A DNA stretch of 64,000 nucleotides from Toxonevra muliebris. Its lineage: Eukaryota; Arthropoda; Insecta; Diptera; Pallopteridae. Below the pieces are notes generated by a model. It saw only the letters and a program-made list of their open reading frames with translations. It was not told the origin of the DNA and ran no database searches. The first letter of the stretch is position 1; every line of letters begins with the position of its first letter. The position numbers and the translations under genes are program-made. The stretch spans positions 38,529,989 through 38,593,988 of the forward strand of contig OY829326.1 of the NCBI GenBank assembly GCA_963691655.1, read 5' to 3'. Below, in pieces: positions 37,311-50,700 of the stretch.

Positions 37311-37327
37311 TGTGTGTGTGTGTGTGC
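37311..37327. repeat. (TG)n microsatellite
   Basis: Eight uninterrupted TG dinucleotides. Confidence 0.85.
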
Positions 37328-39309
37328 ATCATCATTTCGATCTTATGGTATTTTATTTTTGTTGTATGCAAATTGACTGTGCGACTCGGCTGTCTGCCTG
37401 TTTGCCTTCATGTTGCTTGTGAAATTATGCAAAATACAATTAGCCGCAAGTTGTGAAAATTTGCGTATGGCATGCAACATTAATGCGGTGCATTTTTCCA
37501 GAGATTCATTCACTTTCGTGGAATGTGGTTTCTATTGGATATAGTCGTTGTTGTGATAGTTATTGTCGTCAGTGAGCTGCTGCCTTCATGACATCATTGC
37601 CATCATATGGGGACAATATGGTCACAGAAACCGCGTCAAAGCGAAACCACCGACATATGAAAGTTTGTTATTAAACATTTTAGTTTTTCAATATGGCGTG
37701 TTGCAGAAATTTATTTGAGTAATTTGCAAACCACAAATTTTTAACAAAGTGGTTTGGTAAAATAAGAAATTAACAAACTTTTAAAAATTGTAATCAATAG
37801 ATCAATTCAGGACCTATATAACAAATTCACAATTTTAATAATAACTCTTGGACTTATTTCCAGACTTCTTATTTTCTCAATATACATATGGTGATGAGTA
37901 AATTTTAAAAATAAAAGTCGCAAATAAGTATTTGGCTTTTCCTCTTGCTTCCTTTCCCATATTTTCTTTTTTATTCCATCGGCAAATGGCTTTTTAAATC
38001 AACGTTTAATCTTTAATATATTAATTCCTTTCAGATACTCTTAGCTGTATCTTACAATTAATAACATCCGGCGATTGGCGCCCAAACTAACCGCTGCCAA
38101 ACTGAACTCCTCTTATATGTAGATATAAACATTCGCCAAAATTTCGACAAAAATTTCCTTTTAAAATCAACAAAACTAAAATAAGATAAGTTTTTTTATC
38201 GTGTTGGTTAATTACTTCACAGTGCAGACGCAGAGTACACAAGTCTCGCAGCCCAGGCAGGCGACTATCACCAGCGCACTGGCAACAGCGCATAACGGCG
38301 TCGAAATCCAGACATGGTGGTCGCCAATAGCTTTGGACGACCTGTGTGTCTCCTAAGGAAACCACAGGACAGAGCAAAAACAACAATTACATTAAGAACA
38401 CTCGTTTGTTTGTATGTTGATCAAAACAACATAAAATATTCCAAAATCTCCAAATTTCGCACACAGAAATTGAGCAATTTGAAATTCAATCAGTAGCTCG
38501 CCTCTAAATGAATGGAAGCTTGCAAATTATAGTAATTCAGAGTGCGGGGAGCAAATTCGAAGTGAGTGGCGGCAATCTGCTGGTGAGGTAGCACGGTTGG
38601 TCGCAGTCGCCGTTGGTGCCACACAGCGCGCATGCGTCGTTCGAAAATGGCGATAAAATTATAAAAAAGAATATGAAAATGATAAAGCAGTAAGAGTTTG
38701 GCTTTGTTTTTGTAAATTACCATGGCGGCCACCGACTACGCAAAAAAGTCGCCGATCGCTACTAAAGAAAATGTTGCAGTTGCTGTAGGGTTAATGCGTA
38801 ACGTTGTAAAAAGCAAAGAATTATTCTTCATATATTTATTACTTTCCTTTGCACATGGCTTTAGCATAATTAATTAATTTATTTTGAATATTTTTTATCT
38901 TCGTTCCCAAATGAAGTTGCATAAGTCACACTTTGTTTCATCCTCATTCTCCTCGGTTTATTTTCTTACAAAGTATTTGCAATAAATATACAAGGCGGAT
39001 GTCGATGAAAATATTTACGTTGACTTTAATTTTTTTTATTATTAGCTTTTGAACTGTGTACTCGTATTTCCATGATGAAAAATTCTTATCAATAATGACG
39101 GATACTCTGGCACTGAAATCATTTATTAGTTATGGCAAATATGGGTCAAGTTTAAAACGGATCTAAATTTTTATTATTCTAATTTTGGGGTTTTATTGTG
39201 CGTATTTCTTATCAGCTATAGACTTTTTCTGTACCAATTTGTTAATCTGAGAATGAAAGCGTTAAAAAACTAAAGATGCTCATTTGAACAGTTTTCGAGA
39301 ACCTGAAAC
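37328..39309. other. Gene-free stretch with a GC-richer island at 38220-38760
   Basis: Base composition rises between about 38220 and 38760, with several CpGs. ACCATGGCGGCC at 38719-38730 forms a good start context for a 52-codon frame on the plus strand. The opposite strand is also open (38087-38386, 38490-38732). None of these products is recognisable. It may be a promoter or first-exon region. Confidence 0.35.
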
Positions 39310-39313
39310 TTAA

Positions 39314-39850
39314 GGTGCACACCTAGTGTGATCGGCTAAAAAAGTAGATTTTTAAGAATTTTTTTAAAGAAGATGATTAGTAATCGTAATTTTTTTAAGG
39401 AAAAAATTTGATTATCAGCAAGTTATTTGCCTTCTCCCAAGTCTCAAAAAAAAAAAAAAAAAATCCCCCACTGCTTCACAGAGCCTGAAATAAAAAAATT
39501 GAAATTTAACAAAATGGCAAAGTTTTCAAAAAAAGTGTAAAATTTCGAATCGAAGCTCTCCCGAAGGTTATTGTATAAAGAAATAAATTACGCCTTATGC
39601 TGATAAAAAATTAAATCGATCAGATGATTTGTAATCGAGTTAGAACTGCAGCAAATTTGAAAAATGTAGGTAGTTTTGAGAAAAAGGCGTTTAGAGATAA
39701 ACTGCTGCTCATCTTTAGAAGGTTGTAGTTCAAAAACTATTTGAGATCCATGCGTGAAATTTTAGTATGTTATTTTTGAAGGTGTAGACTATCGAAAAAT
39801 GTAAAAAGAAAAAAATCAATTTTTTCAAAGTATCACACTTGGTCTGCCCC
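39314..39850. mobile_element. MITE flanked by TTAA
   Basis: The left terminus GGTGCACACCTAGTGTGAT and the reverse complement of the right terminus, GGGGCAGACCAAGTGTGAT, match at 15 of 19 positions. Both ends abut TTAA (39310-39313, 39851-39854), the target duplication of piggyBac-type movers. The 537-bp interior is non-coding. Confidence 0.6.
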
Positions 39851-39854
39851 TTAA

Positions 39855-42800
39855 TATGATGTACTGAAAATTTGAGTTGTGATATATTCTCTTATGTGAT
39901 TGCATTGACCAAACAGTACCCGACTTCCGTCGCAGAGTCCGAATTTGAAATGAAATGAAATGAAATTGGTGAAAGTTAGGTTAAATTGCCGAAAAGAAGA
40001 TAATCCATTATTCCGATTTGGAAGCGCTTTTCCTGTGGTGAAAATCAGTTAAGTTCGTGAAAAGTAGTTGGAAAATTTAATAATGACAGTTTTTTTAGAA
40101 AGAAGTAGGATAGAAATTATCATATCGCGTTTTGCCATTTTTGTTCTCACTTTTCTAGATAACCTCATAACAGAGTTTTAATTTCATTTTCGGATTCTAC
40201 CGGAATTGACTAGTATCATACTAGTAAGAAATTTCACACATTTCACATTATATCGCTGGATTTAAAACTGCTCGTAATATTCTACCAGGATAGCGATCTT
40301 CAAAATAAAAATAAATCGTCTAAAACCTATAATCTCATAACAAAATCGATATTCAAAAGTTTTCTTCATAATCTACAGACCCCGAGCTTTATTCAAAACA
40401 TTGGTAACAGAATGGCAGGTGAATCCTGTAGGATGCGGAGGCTTAATTGATTATATGCTCGACAAGTCAAAATGAAATATTTTAAGATAATTTAATACTT
40501 AGAAGCATGAAAGTTGTTTACAATCCTATCCTTTTTTTTAATACTAAGCGCTCCTACTTTTTTTACCGTTGAAATCATGGATTGTGAGGGTTTTTTATTT
40601 TATGTAATTTTTTTAAAACCTTTGAGGTATACAAACATAACTTAGTTAAAATCAGTTTATGAGTTTGAAATGGAAAAATTATCACAAAAATTCCAAAAAC
40701 ATGCAAACTTAAATAAGCGTTAACTTTAAATTAATACCATTTTGTCTACTTTAGTTTTTTTTTTTCAAAATATTCCAATGGTTACCTTGAAAATATTGGG
40801 AATAAATTCAGTGGCATATTTTAATAGGAAAACCCTTAGAAAGAAATTTCCATTTTCTAGTCCTAAACGCCCTAATTGAACATATTAACACAATTTGTTT
40901 CCTAAAAATGAGTATTGTTTTTAAAAGCAGTCGTTGAAACTTGTTTCTTGTTTATTGAAACTGTGATGCAATCATGAATGCAACACAACAAATTAGACCC
41001 TAATAAAAGGCGTGGAAATGTCATCGTAAATCGCGGTCAAGTGATTGCAGCCAGACACTTTTATGAGCTCACATTCACACACACATACACGCATGCACTT
41101 TTAAAGGCAATTAGCCACTTCGTATACATAATCGTATTTTATTAATTGAATTCATTTAAAAATTCCGCCTTATGAAAATTTAATTAAAAAACTAAACTGC
41201 ATATTCGCACAGTGAGGTAGCAGCTTCAATTACAGTTTACTTGTTAACACATACTGATACACATATGTACATAAATATCGCTGCCTTAGTTTGCTAAGGC
41301 CCTAAAATCAAATTTAACAATATCAAGTTTTTGATGGATTATGATAGAGCGTGTCCATTTTCATTTGTACCGAAAATTTTAAAGATCTACACCGAAAACT
41401 TACTATCTTTTCTATTAGTTTAAATTACAAATTTTTGAAGCAGTATTCCAAATATGAAAATGTTTTCTGCTTCTCCTGTAAAATTTGTAAAATGGGTGTT
41501 ATGGCGTTAGCAAATTAAAGCAGCGATATGTACATTCGTACGGCAAAGCGCCCTTACCAGGGAACGACTGAATACGAGGTAACCAACCACTCTACAATCA
41601 CTTAACGTATAGTAGTATATTCAGAGAGCAATGTAAAAATAGTTGTGTTGCCGGTTTGCAGCAGCTTAATTGATATTACACGAGCTAAATTTATGACAGT
41701 GAAAATTAGAAATTCATATTTACAGCGTAAATGGAGCGGCAAAGGGGGCATGGCAGGGTTGGGAATGACAGTTATTCAAATTATATATAAGAAGTATGTG
41801 TCAACGAAGTTAACAAATCAACCCAAAGTGGGGGTAATTAAGAGCAAGAAGCGTGTGCGGTGCAGACTCGTTAAAAAATCGATTAGTCGAGATAGTGCGA
41901 GAAGTGCTACTGTTACCCGCTAGATGAAGGAATGAAGGAATACTTTGTACTTAAGGCAAGCTAAATGTTTCGTATAGAATTTGATAGACACAGTGATCAA
42001 GCATGTGATTCCATTAAAATGGTGCTGAACTAACAATAAATAACAACAGCACTTTACGTTTCTAAAGTTGTTTTCTTTTTATACAATAACACAAAAACAA
42101 CAAATTGTTAGTGGTGTGACGTGATGCCATGAAGCACGTTTTGTTGATTTTGCGCAATAAAGCAAAAAATTAAAAAAAAAATAATAATAAAATAAAAATA
42201 AAATACAAATGTAAACAAGATTACGATGAAATTATTATAAATTTATTTCCAACATTTTTTCTTGCATTTCAGTTTTAAGTAAATTGTCAACAAATACTAC
42301 AAACAACGTAATCACCTAATAAAAATTACAAAAACAACTACTAGCCAACACATACATTAGTATGTGTATTGAGGGAAAAGGAGCCAATAAATATGAATAA
42401 AAGGAAGGGGGAATTGTACTAACTAAGCTTATTATCTCAAGCAGCTTGTTTACGTGTTTAGCTTCTAAGAAAACGATAAAGTAAATTGCAGAGTCGACCA
42501 AGCGACGTATATAGTTCACAATCTTGGTGCTTGGAAGGTGCGCCAATGGAAAGAAATCTTGAAAGAGTCTCATGCACTTCACGTGAACACGCGATACCAT
42601 GAGCACATACGAGGCTGAAGGTCACGTGATTCTGGCTCTCCAGATAATGGATTAGGGTATTTATTCTTCATACATATAGAAAATGGACTTAGGCATTGTT
42701 CTTACTTGCGACATTGCAGTATTTTTGATAAGAGAATTTAGTTTAGTTAGGAAATTTATTTAGCCATACACGGAAATACCCATTGTAGTTACGCACAAAT

Positions 42801-43464
42801 AAATACATTCACTCGATACATTTACATATATACATACATGCTCCCGGTAGGAGGTGAGGACGTGCTCGTTTTATTGGTGTGTTATCATAGAATCGTCTAC
42901 AAATTGAAATCGTAAATTTATTTTTCATCATTTATTTTTGGTTATTTTGGGAATGAAATGCGCGTGCACAATTGAACGCTAAATTTTTTTTTTTTTCTGG
43001 ATTCGCTCATTGTTGTTGTTTGGTGGTTGTGATAACAAAAATAATAATAGCAACAACAGCAACAGCCAAGGGTAGAAAATAAAATATAAAATATTGTTGA
43101 GAATTCTAACAACAATTTATGATGATGACAATATTTTGCACATTTGGGTTACGTTCGCAATGTCAGGTGGGCGATTTTGGCTCATGTTTTAAAATTTACG
43201 CCCAATGGAAAATATTTGTAGCATAGTGAAAATTCTTGATGAATGTTCTTACCTTCTGGCACGTGTTCCTTTGTTATTTCAGCAAAACTTTCATATGTTT
43301 TCATTTTGTGAAAATGCCATGGCCGTATTGAATATTTCCCAGAAAACATTTGAATAGTTTGACAAGTTATTGAAATTTATATAATTAATATGATAAAAAC
43401 TTCTTAATACAAATGTTAGTATTCCACGCTACAGTTAAACCAAATTTAATTGAAAGATTTTTAG
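39855..43464. other. Gene-free AT-rich stretch
   Basis: No gene or transposon terminus was recognised. A 92-codon plus-strand frame (41645-41923) is basic and Ser/Lys-rich at its end but has no recognisable domain. Confidence 0.4.
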
Positions 43465-43535
43465 TTTAGGTTAGGTGGCGGCAAATTGGCTCACATAGAC
43501 CAGATTGTACCCATAGTGATACCACTTATGCGAAA
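43465..43535. repeat. Fragment of a dispersed GGTTAGGTGGCGGC repeat
   Basis: The segment from GGTTAGGTGGC through GTGATACCAC has the look of a dispersed repeat I associate with higher-fly intergenic DNA. A related GTGATACC piece lies at about 14732. The association is from memory and the family name is unknown to me. Confidence 0.3.
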
Positions 43536-43999
43536 GCAGCCAATCCTTTTTCATGCCCTTTAGCAAAATGGAAGTTCCAATTTTCAACTGAGAAACTAAC
43601 TAAAAAGCAACCTCTTTCAATAATGAAAAATAAAGTTTGACCCAAGAAGTTCATCCTTCACTGAGACACAGCAGATAAATCTTTTATATCATTAAAATTT
43701 AAAAGAACATTCTTAACCTTCTAGCCTTCAAAATTGTAATAGATTAATATTAGTATGAAAAGCAAGAACCCGCTCTCAAGATTCTAAAAACTCTAATTGA
43801 CGCGATTTCATAAAGTTGGAAAGATGTATGCCTAGAAATAGTTGCTGTTAAAAGAGCTTTTCATAATTTTTTTACATTAATTAAGCAAGGACGGAAAATA
43901 ATTATTATTAAAATCTAGATGAAGCAAAAAATTGCAAAATGGAAATTTTATTATATATTGCTTCATAATCATTATGAACAAAAACAAATTATTTATATT

Positions 44000-44205
44000 G
44001 GCAATAACTTTTATTTTATAAACATTTTTTTACGTCCACTTAAAATTATTATAAGTGGAAAAATTTTTTACGTTACTGATAACTTTTATTTTATAATGAA
44101 TATTTTTTACGTCCATTTGTAATTATAATTAGTGAAGAATTCGCTTTACGTTGCTTTTAATAATTATTAGCAAGGGAAATTCATTTATGTTAAAAATAAC
44201 AAAAA
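44000..44205. repeat. AT-rich tandem repeat, unit about 77 bp
   Basis: The pattern ATAACTTTTATTTTATAA...TTTTTTACGTCCA...AATTATA occurs at about 44004 and 44078 with a decayed third unit after it. An inverted copy of the same unit lies at about 45110-45205, on the other side of the mariner insertion. Confidence 0.55.
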
Positions 44206-44239
44206 TATTTTTTACGTCGATTTATACGTACATACTGTC

Positions 44240-44952
44240 TTGATCAAAAAGTTCCCGGAATAACCACCGTGTGGCTCTCCCATCGTTCCGATTCGAGTTC
44301 AGTTTTTTTGTTAAGTTGGTACACCTGTTGTTGATACTCCCTTAGTGTCAACAACAGGATGTACTCTTGGAGTACAATTACAATTTTATTAAATTGTATT
44401 GCATTAAATTTTGCGTTTACCAGCGGCACGAACGGTTCAAAAGTGGTCGTGAGTCAATCGAAGATGATGAATGCAGTGACAGACCATCGACATCGAAAAC
44501 CGACGAAAACGTTGATAAAGTAAAATAAATTTTGGTCAATAACCGCAAATTAACCATCAGAGAGTATTATTTGGGCGTTATGAAGCGTTTGCGTGAAGCA
44601 ATTCACCGAAAGAGACCAGAATTGTGGACAGAAAACTCTTGGATTTTGCACCATGATAACGCACCGTCGCACAGTGCCATCATTATTCGTAATTTTTGAC
44701 GAAAAATGCAACAAATACCATACAACAGCCACCGAATTCATCTGATTTGGCTCCCGGTGACTTCTTTCTGCTCAATCGAGTAAAAAAATCATTACGGGAA
44801 CACGATTCAGCAGCCGAGAGGAAGTAATGGAAAAATCGCAGGAAGCACTGATGGACACACCGAATATAAAAAATGTTACGAGGATTGGATGAACCGCTGA
44901 ATAAACTTGTATTTTTAATTTTCTGAATAAGTTCCGGGAACTTTTTGATCAA
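44240..44952 (+). mobile_element. Internally deleted mariner element
   Basis: The termini TTGATCAAAAAGTTCC and its reverse complement GGAACTTTTTGATCAA bound a 713-bp element. The interior encodes a mariner transposase N-terminal piece, RHERFKSGRESIEDDE then RPSTSKTDENVDKV. After a large deletion comes the C-terminal catalytic part, with HHDNAPSHSAIIIR and, 34 residues after its Asp, the Asp of LAPGDFFLL (the D34D spacing of mariners). The first catalytic Asp is deleted and several stops are present, so it is dead. A flanking TA duplication is not evident. Confidence 0.85.
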
Positions 44953-47488
44953 TTAGTTTCATTTTCACAAGCCGTTTTATTTGTGCCGTTCTTGTCTTGA
45001 GATATAAATTTATTTCTCTTTTGCTTTTATGAAAATTTGAACCAGTTTTCGTTCTCAGATTCTTGTATATAACGAAATACTTAATAAATAAAAAAAAAGT
45101 GATTTTTTCACTCATAATACTTATAAGTGGACACAAAAAATATTTCTTACAAAATAAAAGTTATCGACAACGAAAAAATATTTTCCGCTGATAATAGTTA
45201 TGAAAAACTGATTTTTTTTTTGTTTTGATTATGACAGTCGTGCAGCAAACGAGCGATATGCATTTAAACAATTTATAAAAGAAACTGTTATGGTGGCAAT
45301 TACACCCGCTTTGGTAAAGACTTTCAAGAACTTGAAGGTTAAATTACATAGTCCAACAGCATTTTTGTAACTCTATAGCCTCCCCATAATCCTGAAAGGG
45401 CATGTTCTTTAGACCATTTTTGCAGAATAAACTTATAGCCCAGCACGTATCATTTTTTTCCCAGTGGGTCAAAGTTTTCATTTTCTGGTAGAAGGGAGCT
45501 GAATACAAAGTGAAAAAAGTTTTATAAATTGATGTCTAATAAAAATCTAATCGGCTATGGTAGAATTTTACGAGGATCATTTCTGTACAACATTTTAACC
45601 CATTAGTTCCTCTTTTTATGGGTCAATTTTACCCTTTTCTTGAATAGAGCCTGAAAAGTTATTTTAAAAAGAATATTTAAGGATTAAAATGTTCCACAAA
45701 AACATTCACCAAAAAATGAATTTGTATGTAAATCCGGTATTTTAACTATAATTAACGAACGAGTAATTACATAAATAATGAATTAATGACGAATAATTAA
45801 ATCAGCAATATATAATTGTAAATATTTAATGTAATTAAATAAAATACAAAAAATTTCCATTGATTATTAAAAACAAATATTGGATATACATATACGTAAT
45901 AAATTAAATTTTCATGTTCCAAAAAAATTCAAAAAAATCCCCGTTTTTTTACCGCGTTCAACTGCAACACAATTTATCGATGGCTGAGCTCGCTGATGTG
46001 TTAAGCGTACTTTTGGGTAAAAACGAATTAAGTACATTTTCGAAACCTTTAAGATATTACCTGCTTAGTGTGTAGTTGTTGTAAGTGACTAACCAATAAA
46101 AGCGGCTCAAGACGCAGTTAAAATCGGTTTTAAGCTCTTAAAAATTTGAATTCGGAACACCATCCTGTATATTTCCTGTTTATCCTGTACATTTTTATCT
46201 GTGACACTTAACACCTCTGTGAGCTTAACCATCGCTATAAAACAAAAAAAAACAATTATTTGATATTAAATTATAATATTTTAAAATTGTTGAATTTACG
46301 ACGGGAATTTACATACCGACATATTATTAGGTATATAAATTGTAAAAATAAATAAAACAAAACTTTGTTTTTTTGTGAAATGCAAAATATTTGTATACCG
46401 ATAAATTCGTTGGTGCTTTGAGCAAGAAGAATTTCAATTAATTTTAATAAATGTTAAATATCTTTATCATAGCATAAGCACGCGTCGTTTAACTTATTTA
46501 ATTTTATCTCAATATAAGTTTAGTATGTGTAAATTTGCGTCATTTGGGAGGAGGGTCTTAAGATTAAGCGAAAACCGCATATCATTGTTGTGTGTTAATT
46601 TTTTTTTGATAATAAAAATATAAAAATTTAGCTTGTTAATATTTATTGCATGGAAAATATTAAGTTTGAGAAACATCAACCGAAAAGATTTGCGGTTAAA
46701 CGCTTATGAGCTGTACGTATTCATATAATTATAGAAATTATGGTTTTCAATGGCGTGGACGTCATTATCAAAAACTTCATAATATCTTCTGGTTCCGAAA
46801 CTTAGTCAATTTTACTTTTATAAATGACTACCATAAGTATCCATTCTTTCAATCAAAAATTTTAGTTTGGAGCTTATTTTCGGGTTTTAAGGTATTTAAA
46901 ACAGGAAAGAAATTTCAAAACATTACATGGGAATCATAACTAGATAGCCCAATTTCTTGGTACAATTTTTGATCAAAACAGACATTTTTCGCCTCTGAAG
47001 GCCAGAACTTCCATGGGTCGCCGGTATCCCTGTGGCTTTCAATGGAATTTTTTTTTATGAACTTTTTCTGTAAATTTTTATTAGATATTTTTTAAAAATA
47101 GACAAAGTAAATTAGTGTTAATTTTTCACTTAACCCTTTCTTAATCGTAAAGAAACTAGAACCGAGTCCCGATTCGCATTGCCCGTTTCATTATAAAAAA
47201 GTTCTTAAAAAGTTTCCATTGAAGATCTTAGGGTCATCTGTGACCCATAGAAAAACTTGTATTTCCAAAAACGGAAGCAAACATTTTTCTATAATTCAAA
47301 ATGACTTATTATGTCATTTGATTTTTGATGAAACAGTTGAAAAGTATACAAATGTATATAAGTATCAATCTGTTTACTTTTTAAGTTCTGGAGTGTTGTT
47401 AGTGCACTATAAATTGTATAAACTATAGTTTTTTGTGAGTGTTATCACTTTGAAAAAAAAAAAAAATTAAATAAAATGGATTCGTTTA
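44953..47488. other. Gene-free AT-rich stretch
   Basis: Apart from the inverted copy of the 77-bp unit (45110-45205), only AT-rich sequence with short open frames lacking domains. Confidence 0.4.
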
Positions 47489-47492
47489 TTAA

Positions 47493-47700
47493 CCCTAGGA
47501 TGCATGTGAAAAAAAACACAGTTATACATATCATGGGTTGTTAAACATATTTCAAAATTGTAAAAATCACATCATATTAAAAAATGTGGAGTAATAGTAT
47601 TTCTGAAGTTTTAAGTTGATATATTTTTTTGATTTGTAGATATTACAAATAAGAAAAGAATGCTTGTGAGTCTCGGAGACTCATGGTCTGCATCCTAGGG
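47493..47700. mobile_element. piggyBac-type MITE, 208 bp
   Basis: The left end CCCTAGGATGCA and right end TGCATCCTAGGG are perfect 12-bp inverted repeats, each flanked by TTAA (47489-47492, 47701-47704). TTAA duplication with CCC/GGG termini is the piggyBac signature. There is no coding capacity. Confidence 0.8.
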
Positions 47701-47704
47701 TTAA

Positions 47705-50700
47705 ACTCATTTTCATAGTCTCTAACGAAATTTTATTTTAATTAAATAAAATGTAATAAATAGAATAGCACTCATTCTTTGCTATTAACTTTAAATGGAC
47801 TTTGGATGTGTCATTCTGTTAAAATGAAAGTTATTTCAAATAAGTATAAATTAATTACACAAATTCTTTTTTAAGTTTTTTAAGAATAATTGCTAATTTC
47901 GACCCAGTACTCAGAATTTTTCATTTAAACCTTAGTACTGGGTCACTGATGAGGGGATCAATATACATTTTTGTATCTTTAACTCGTATATTTTTCATGC
48001 CCTAAAGAAATGAAAAAGACGAAAAGTTACTCAGACAGTAAATTTTTGCACAGGGTGATCGAATTTTTTCGAGACATCGGCTACCCTCCTAGAAAGATAA
48101 TATATTTGATGCTGATCAACTTAGACGAAGAGTGTATGATAAAAATTTAAGCAGTGATTAACTAGCCCCACAAACGGATCTAAGAGGGGGTTTCGTCGAT
48201 AAATAAAAAGAAAATTTTTTAAACGGACAAAAAATTATTATCCCCTCCTTAGTCAATCTCTGGATGCGCCAGTGGCTATCACTATGCATAACTAACTGTA
48301 TGCACTTGTAGAGGAACTAAGTGGCACCTTTTCCTTGTATACACGTTTAGTGCATAAGTAATAGGTAAGTACTTTTTAAGCGTTAATTTATTGTAAATAT
48401 TTGAAAATGCTATATTTAACTCGAATATTATTGCAAAACATGCGCACGGGCGAAGATGCTTTGAAATTGTGTTGTCAATATTGACATCTAGAATTTAAGC
48501 AGATGATAAGTGAGATTTTGAATATAACTTAAGGTTTGTAGCTTGTACCCCGGTTGTAAATGTTGTATTTGGTTTCAAACGAAAACACATAATTTATTTA
48601 CAGTGTTGAAAACATGCAAATAATTAGTTTACTAATATTAAGTAGTTACTTTTCATTAGTTTTTCCTCCTAATAACTATCAGCTGCAATTATTAAATTCT
48701 CTAAACCACAGAGTGGAAATAAAATTGTAGTATAGAATACTATTTTATCCTATTTACTAATTTGAATTTTTGAGTTCTTGCAAGTACAAGTATAGTATGT
48801 ATAAATATATGTACTTACTAAACGGACGGACAAAGTTGGTAAGAGTTGAACAGAAAAAAATAAAGCAAAGTCAACAACTTATAGCACCTTACTCCAGAGC
48901 GCGCAGACAATACAGAATTAACATCAACAACAACAAAAAGTGAGCAATCAATTGCCAGGTATGCAAACAATAACGTCGCGTCAACAACGACAACATCAAG
49001 AAATCTGGTGGCGATGGTGCAGCTGATGTAAATGGTAGTGGATGATCGTGGATGATCATAATGGAAGTGAACGTTGTTGCAGTTATGTATGAGCATTTTT
49101 ATTTACTTTTAATGTTTGTTTGATGTCTTACCAAAAAAAAAAAAAAAAGCAACAACAACAACAATAAAACGAAGAGAAAAGCGAAAAGCAAAGAAGAGTT
49201 AAGAAACAACGATGCGATCGAGTAAACATCACGATCGACTAATAAATGCGACGGGCATTGATCGCGTTGCAGGCGATGCCGCTGATGCAACATCGATCGA
49301 TCTGTAGACGATTGAAGGACGTACAGTGACCAGTGGTGATCAGTAAGCGAACGAACAAGCAATCAAACAAACAGGCAAAAGCAAATAATCAAGTCATCGC
49401 AATCGACAGCGCTAACACAGCAACGTCGTGTGTCTGTCTCCTACTTTAACTTCAGTACAATCACACCACACATAAGCCCACTAACACACTCACAAACACT
49501 ACCTCACTACATAAAGGGCTCACACTCCATTAGCATAAAAATGTATACACGCATACAAGTATATGAAAAGAAACTGAAAAGCCTGAGCAATAGCTTCCAT
49601 GATTGCTGATGATTGCAGGCTGGTTGTTTTCATGTCCGCATGTCCGGTTTATTTACATGTTTACCATTCTCATTGATACGTCAATTCGTTGTTAGTGGCT
49701 TGCAACGTGTGAGTCCATTTGTTGCTGCTGATGCTTCTGTATGCTGTTTGTTATATGTGTACATCAGCGTCGTATGGCCTCCATCCATTTGTTCACATAT
49801 CCTCCTTGATTGTTGATATTATTGTTGCTGTTGCTGATGTTGACGAAGACCTAAATCAACAAAATACGCTGCATGCGCCCATAATGAAAATCAACGTATT
49901 GCGATTGGTCAATAAGCTAAATTAATATTAACTTTTATCAGAAAAAGTATCTCCTCATTGGAGCAACTAGTGACTACCAGCAGGCAACAGCTGCACATAC
50001 GTAAAAAATTGAAAATGTACAATCAAAATATTTTGCATAATAATTTTAATGTACATATGTAGGTACGTGTGCATATGTTGCTCCTTTTTTCGCATCATCC
50101 TCAGAAGCACCGTGATCGTCATCTACAGCAACAATGCAATGTGTGATCGATGTTAATTATCGGTTACAATCGATTTTGTTTTTTTTCCTTTTGTATCTCG
50201 TAATTGCTGGTATGTCCTGATTTTATAATTAAGTTAACACCCTTACGTTCCAACGATATTCTCCATATGCAGTACAGGTTGTTGAGAAATTGTTGCCGCA
50301 CCATCTCGTCACGTAGATGAAGACATTGATTGCTACTATATTTAAGTATTCAAGTTCGCCATTTTGAAATCTTAGTATAGATTTTTATGTATGCAGTACC
50401 AATACTTGGTATATTAGGCACACACATTCATACATACATGAAGTAAAATGTATGTAATTGTGTGAAACTTACATTTTAAATATTAAGAGCAACTTTCAAC
50501 TAAAGTGATTAATTTCTCTACCTGAATTCGAACTGCAACCGATGTTCTACAGATTGCAATATAATATTTTAAACTTTTTAGTAAAATTATTGTAGTTAAT
50601 GTACAAATTCAATATAAAACTAAAATTCTATTGGCTAGATTTTTAAGGTTTTTTCATTATTTAAGCTAAGAAATGCATACTCTAAAAACAACCTCTTATA

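Noticed and set aside
36861..37371. Several overlapping open frames around 37 kb
   Set aside because: They arise from (ACT)n and (TG)n microsatellites read in different frames.
44240..44952. Functional mariner transposase
   Set aside because: First catalytic Asp region deleted and several stops present; only fragments remain.
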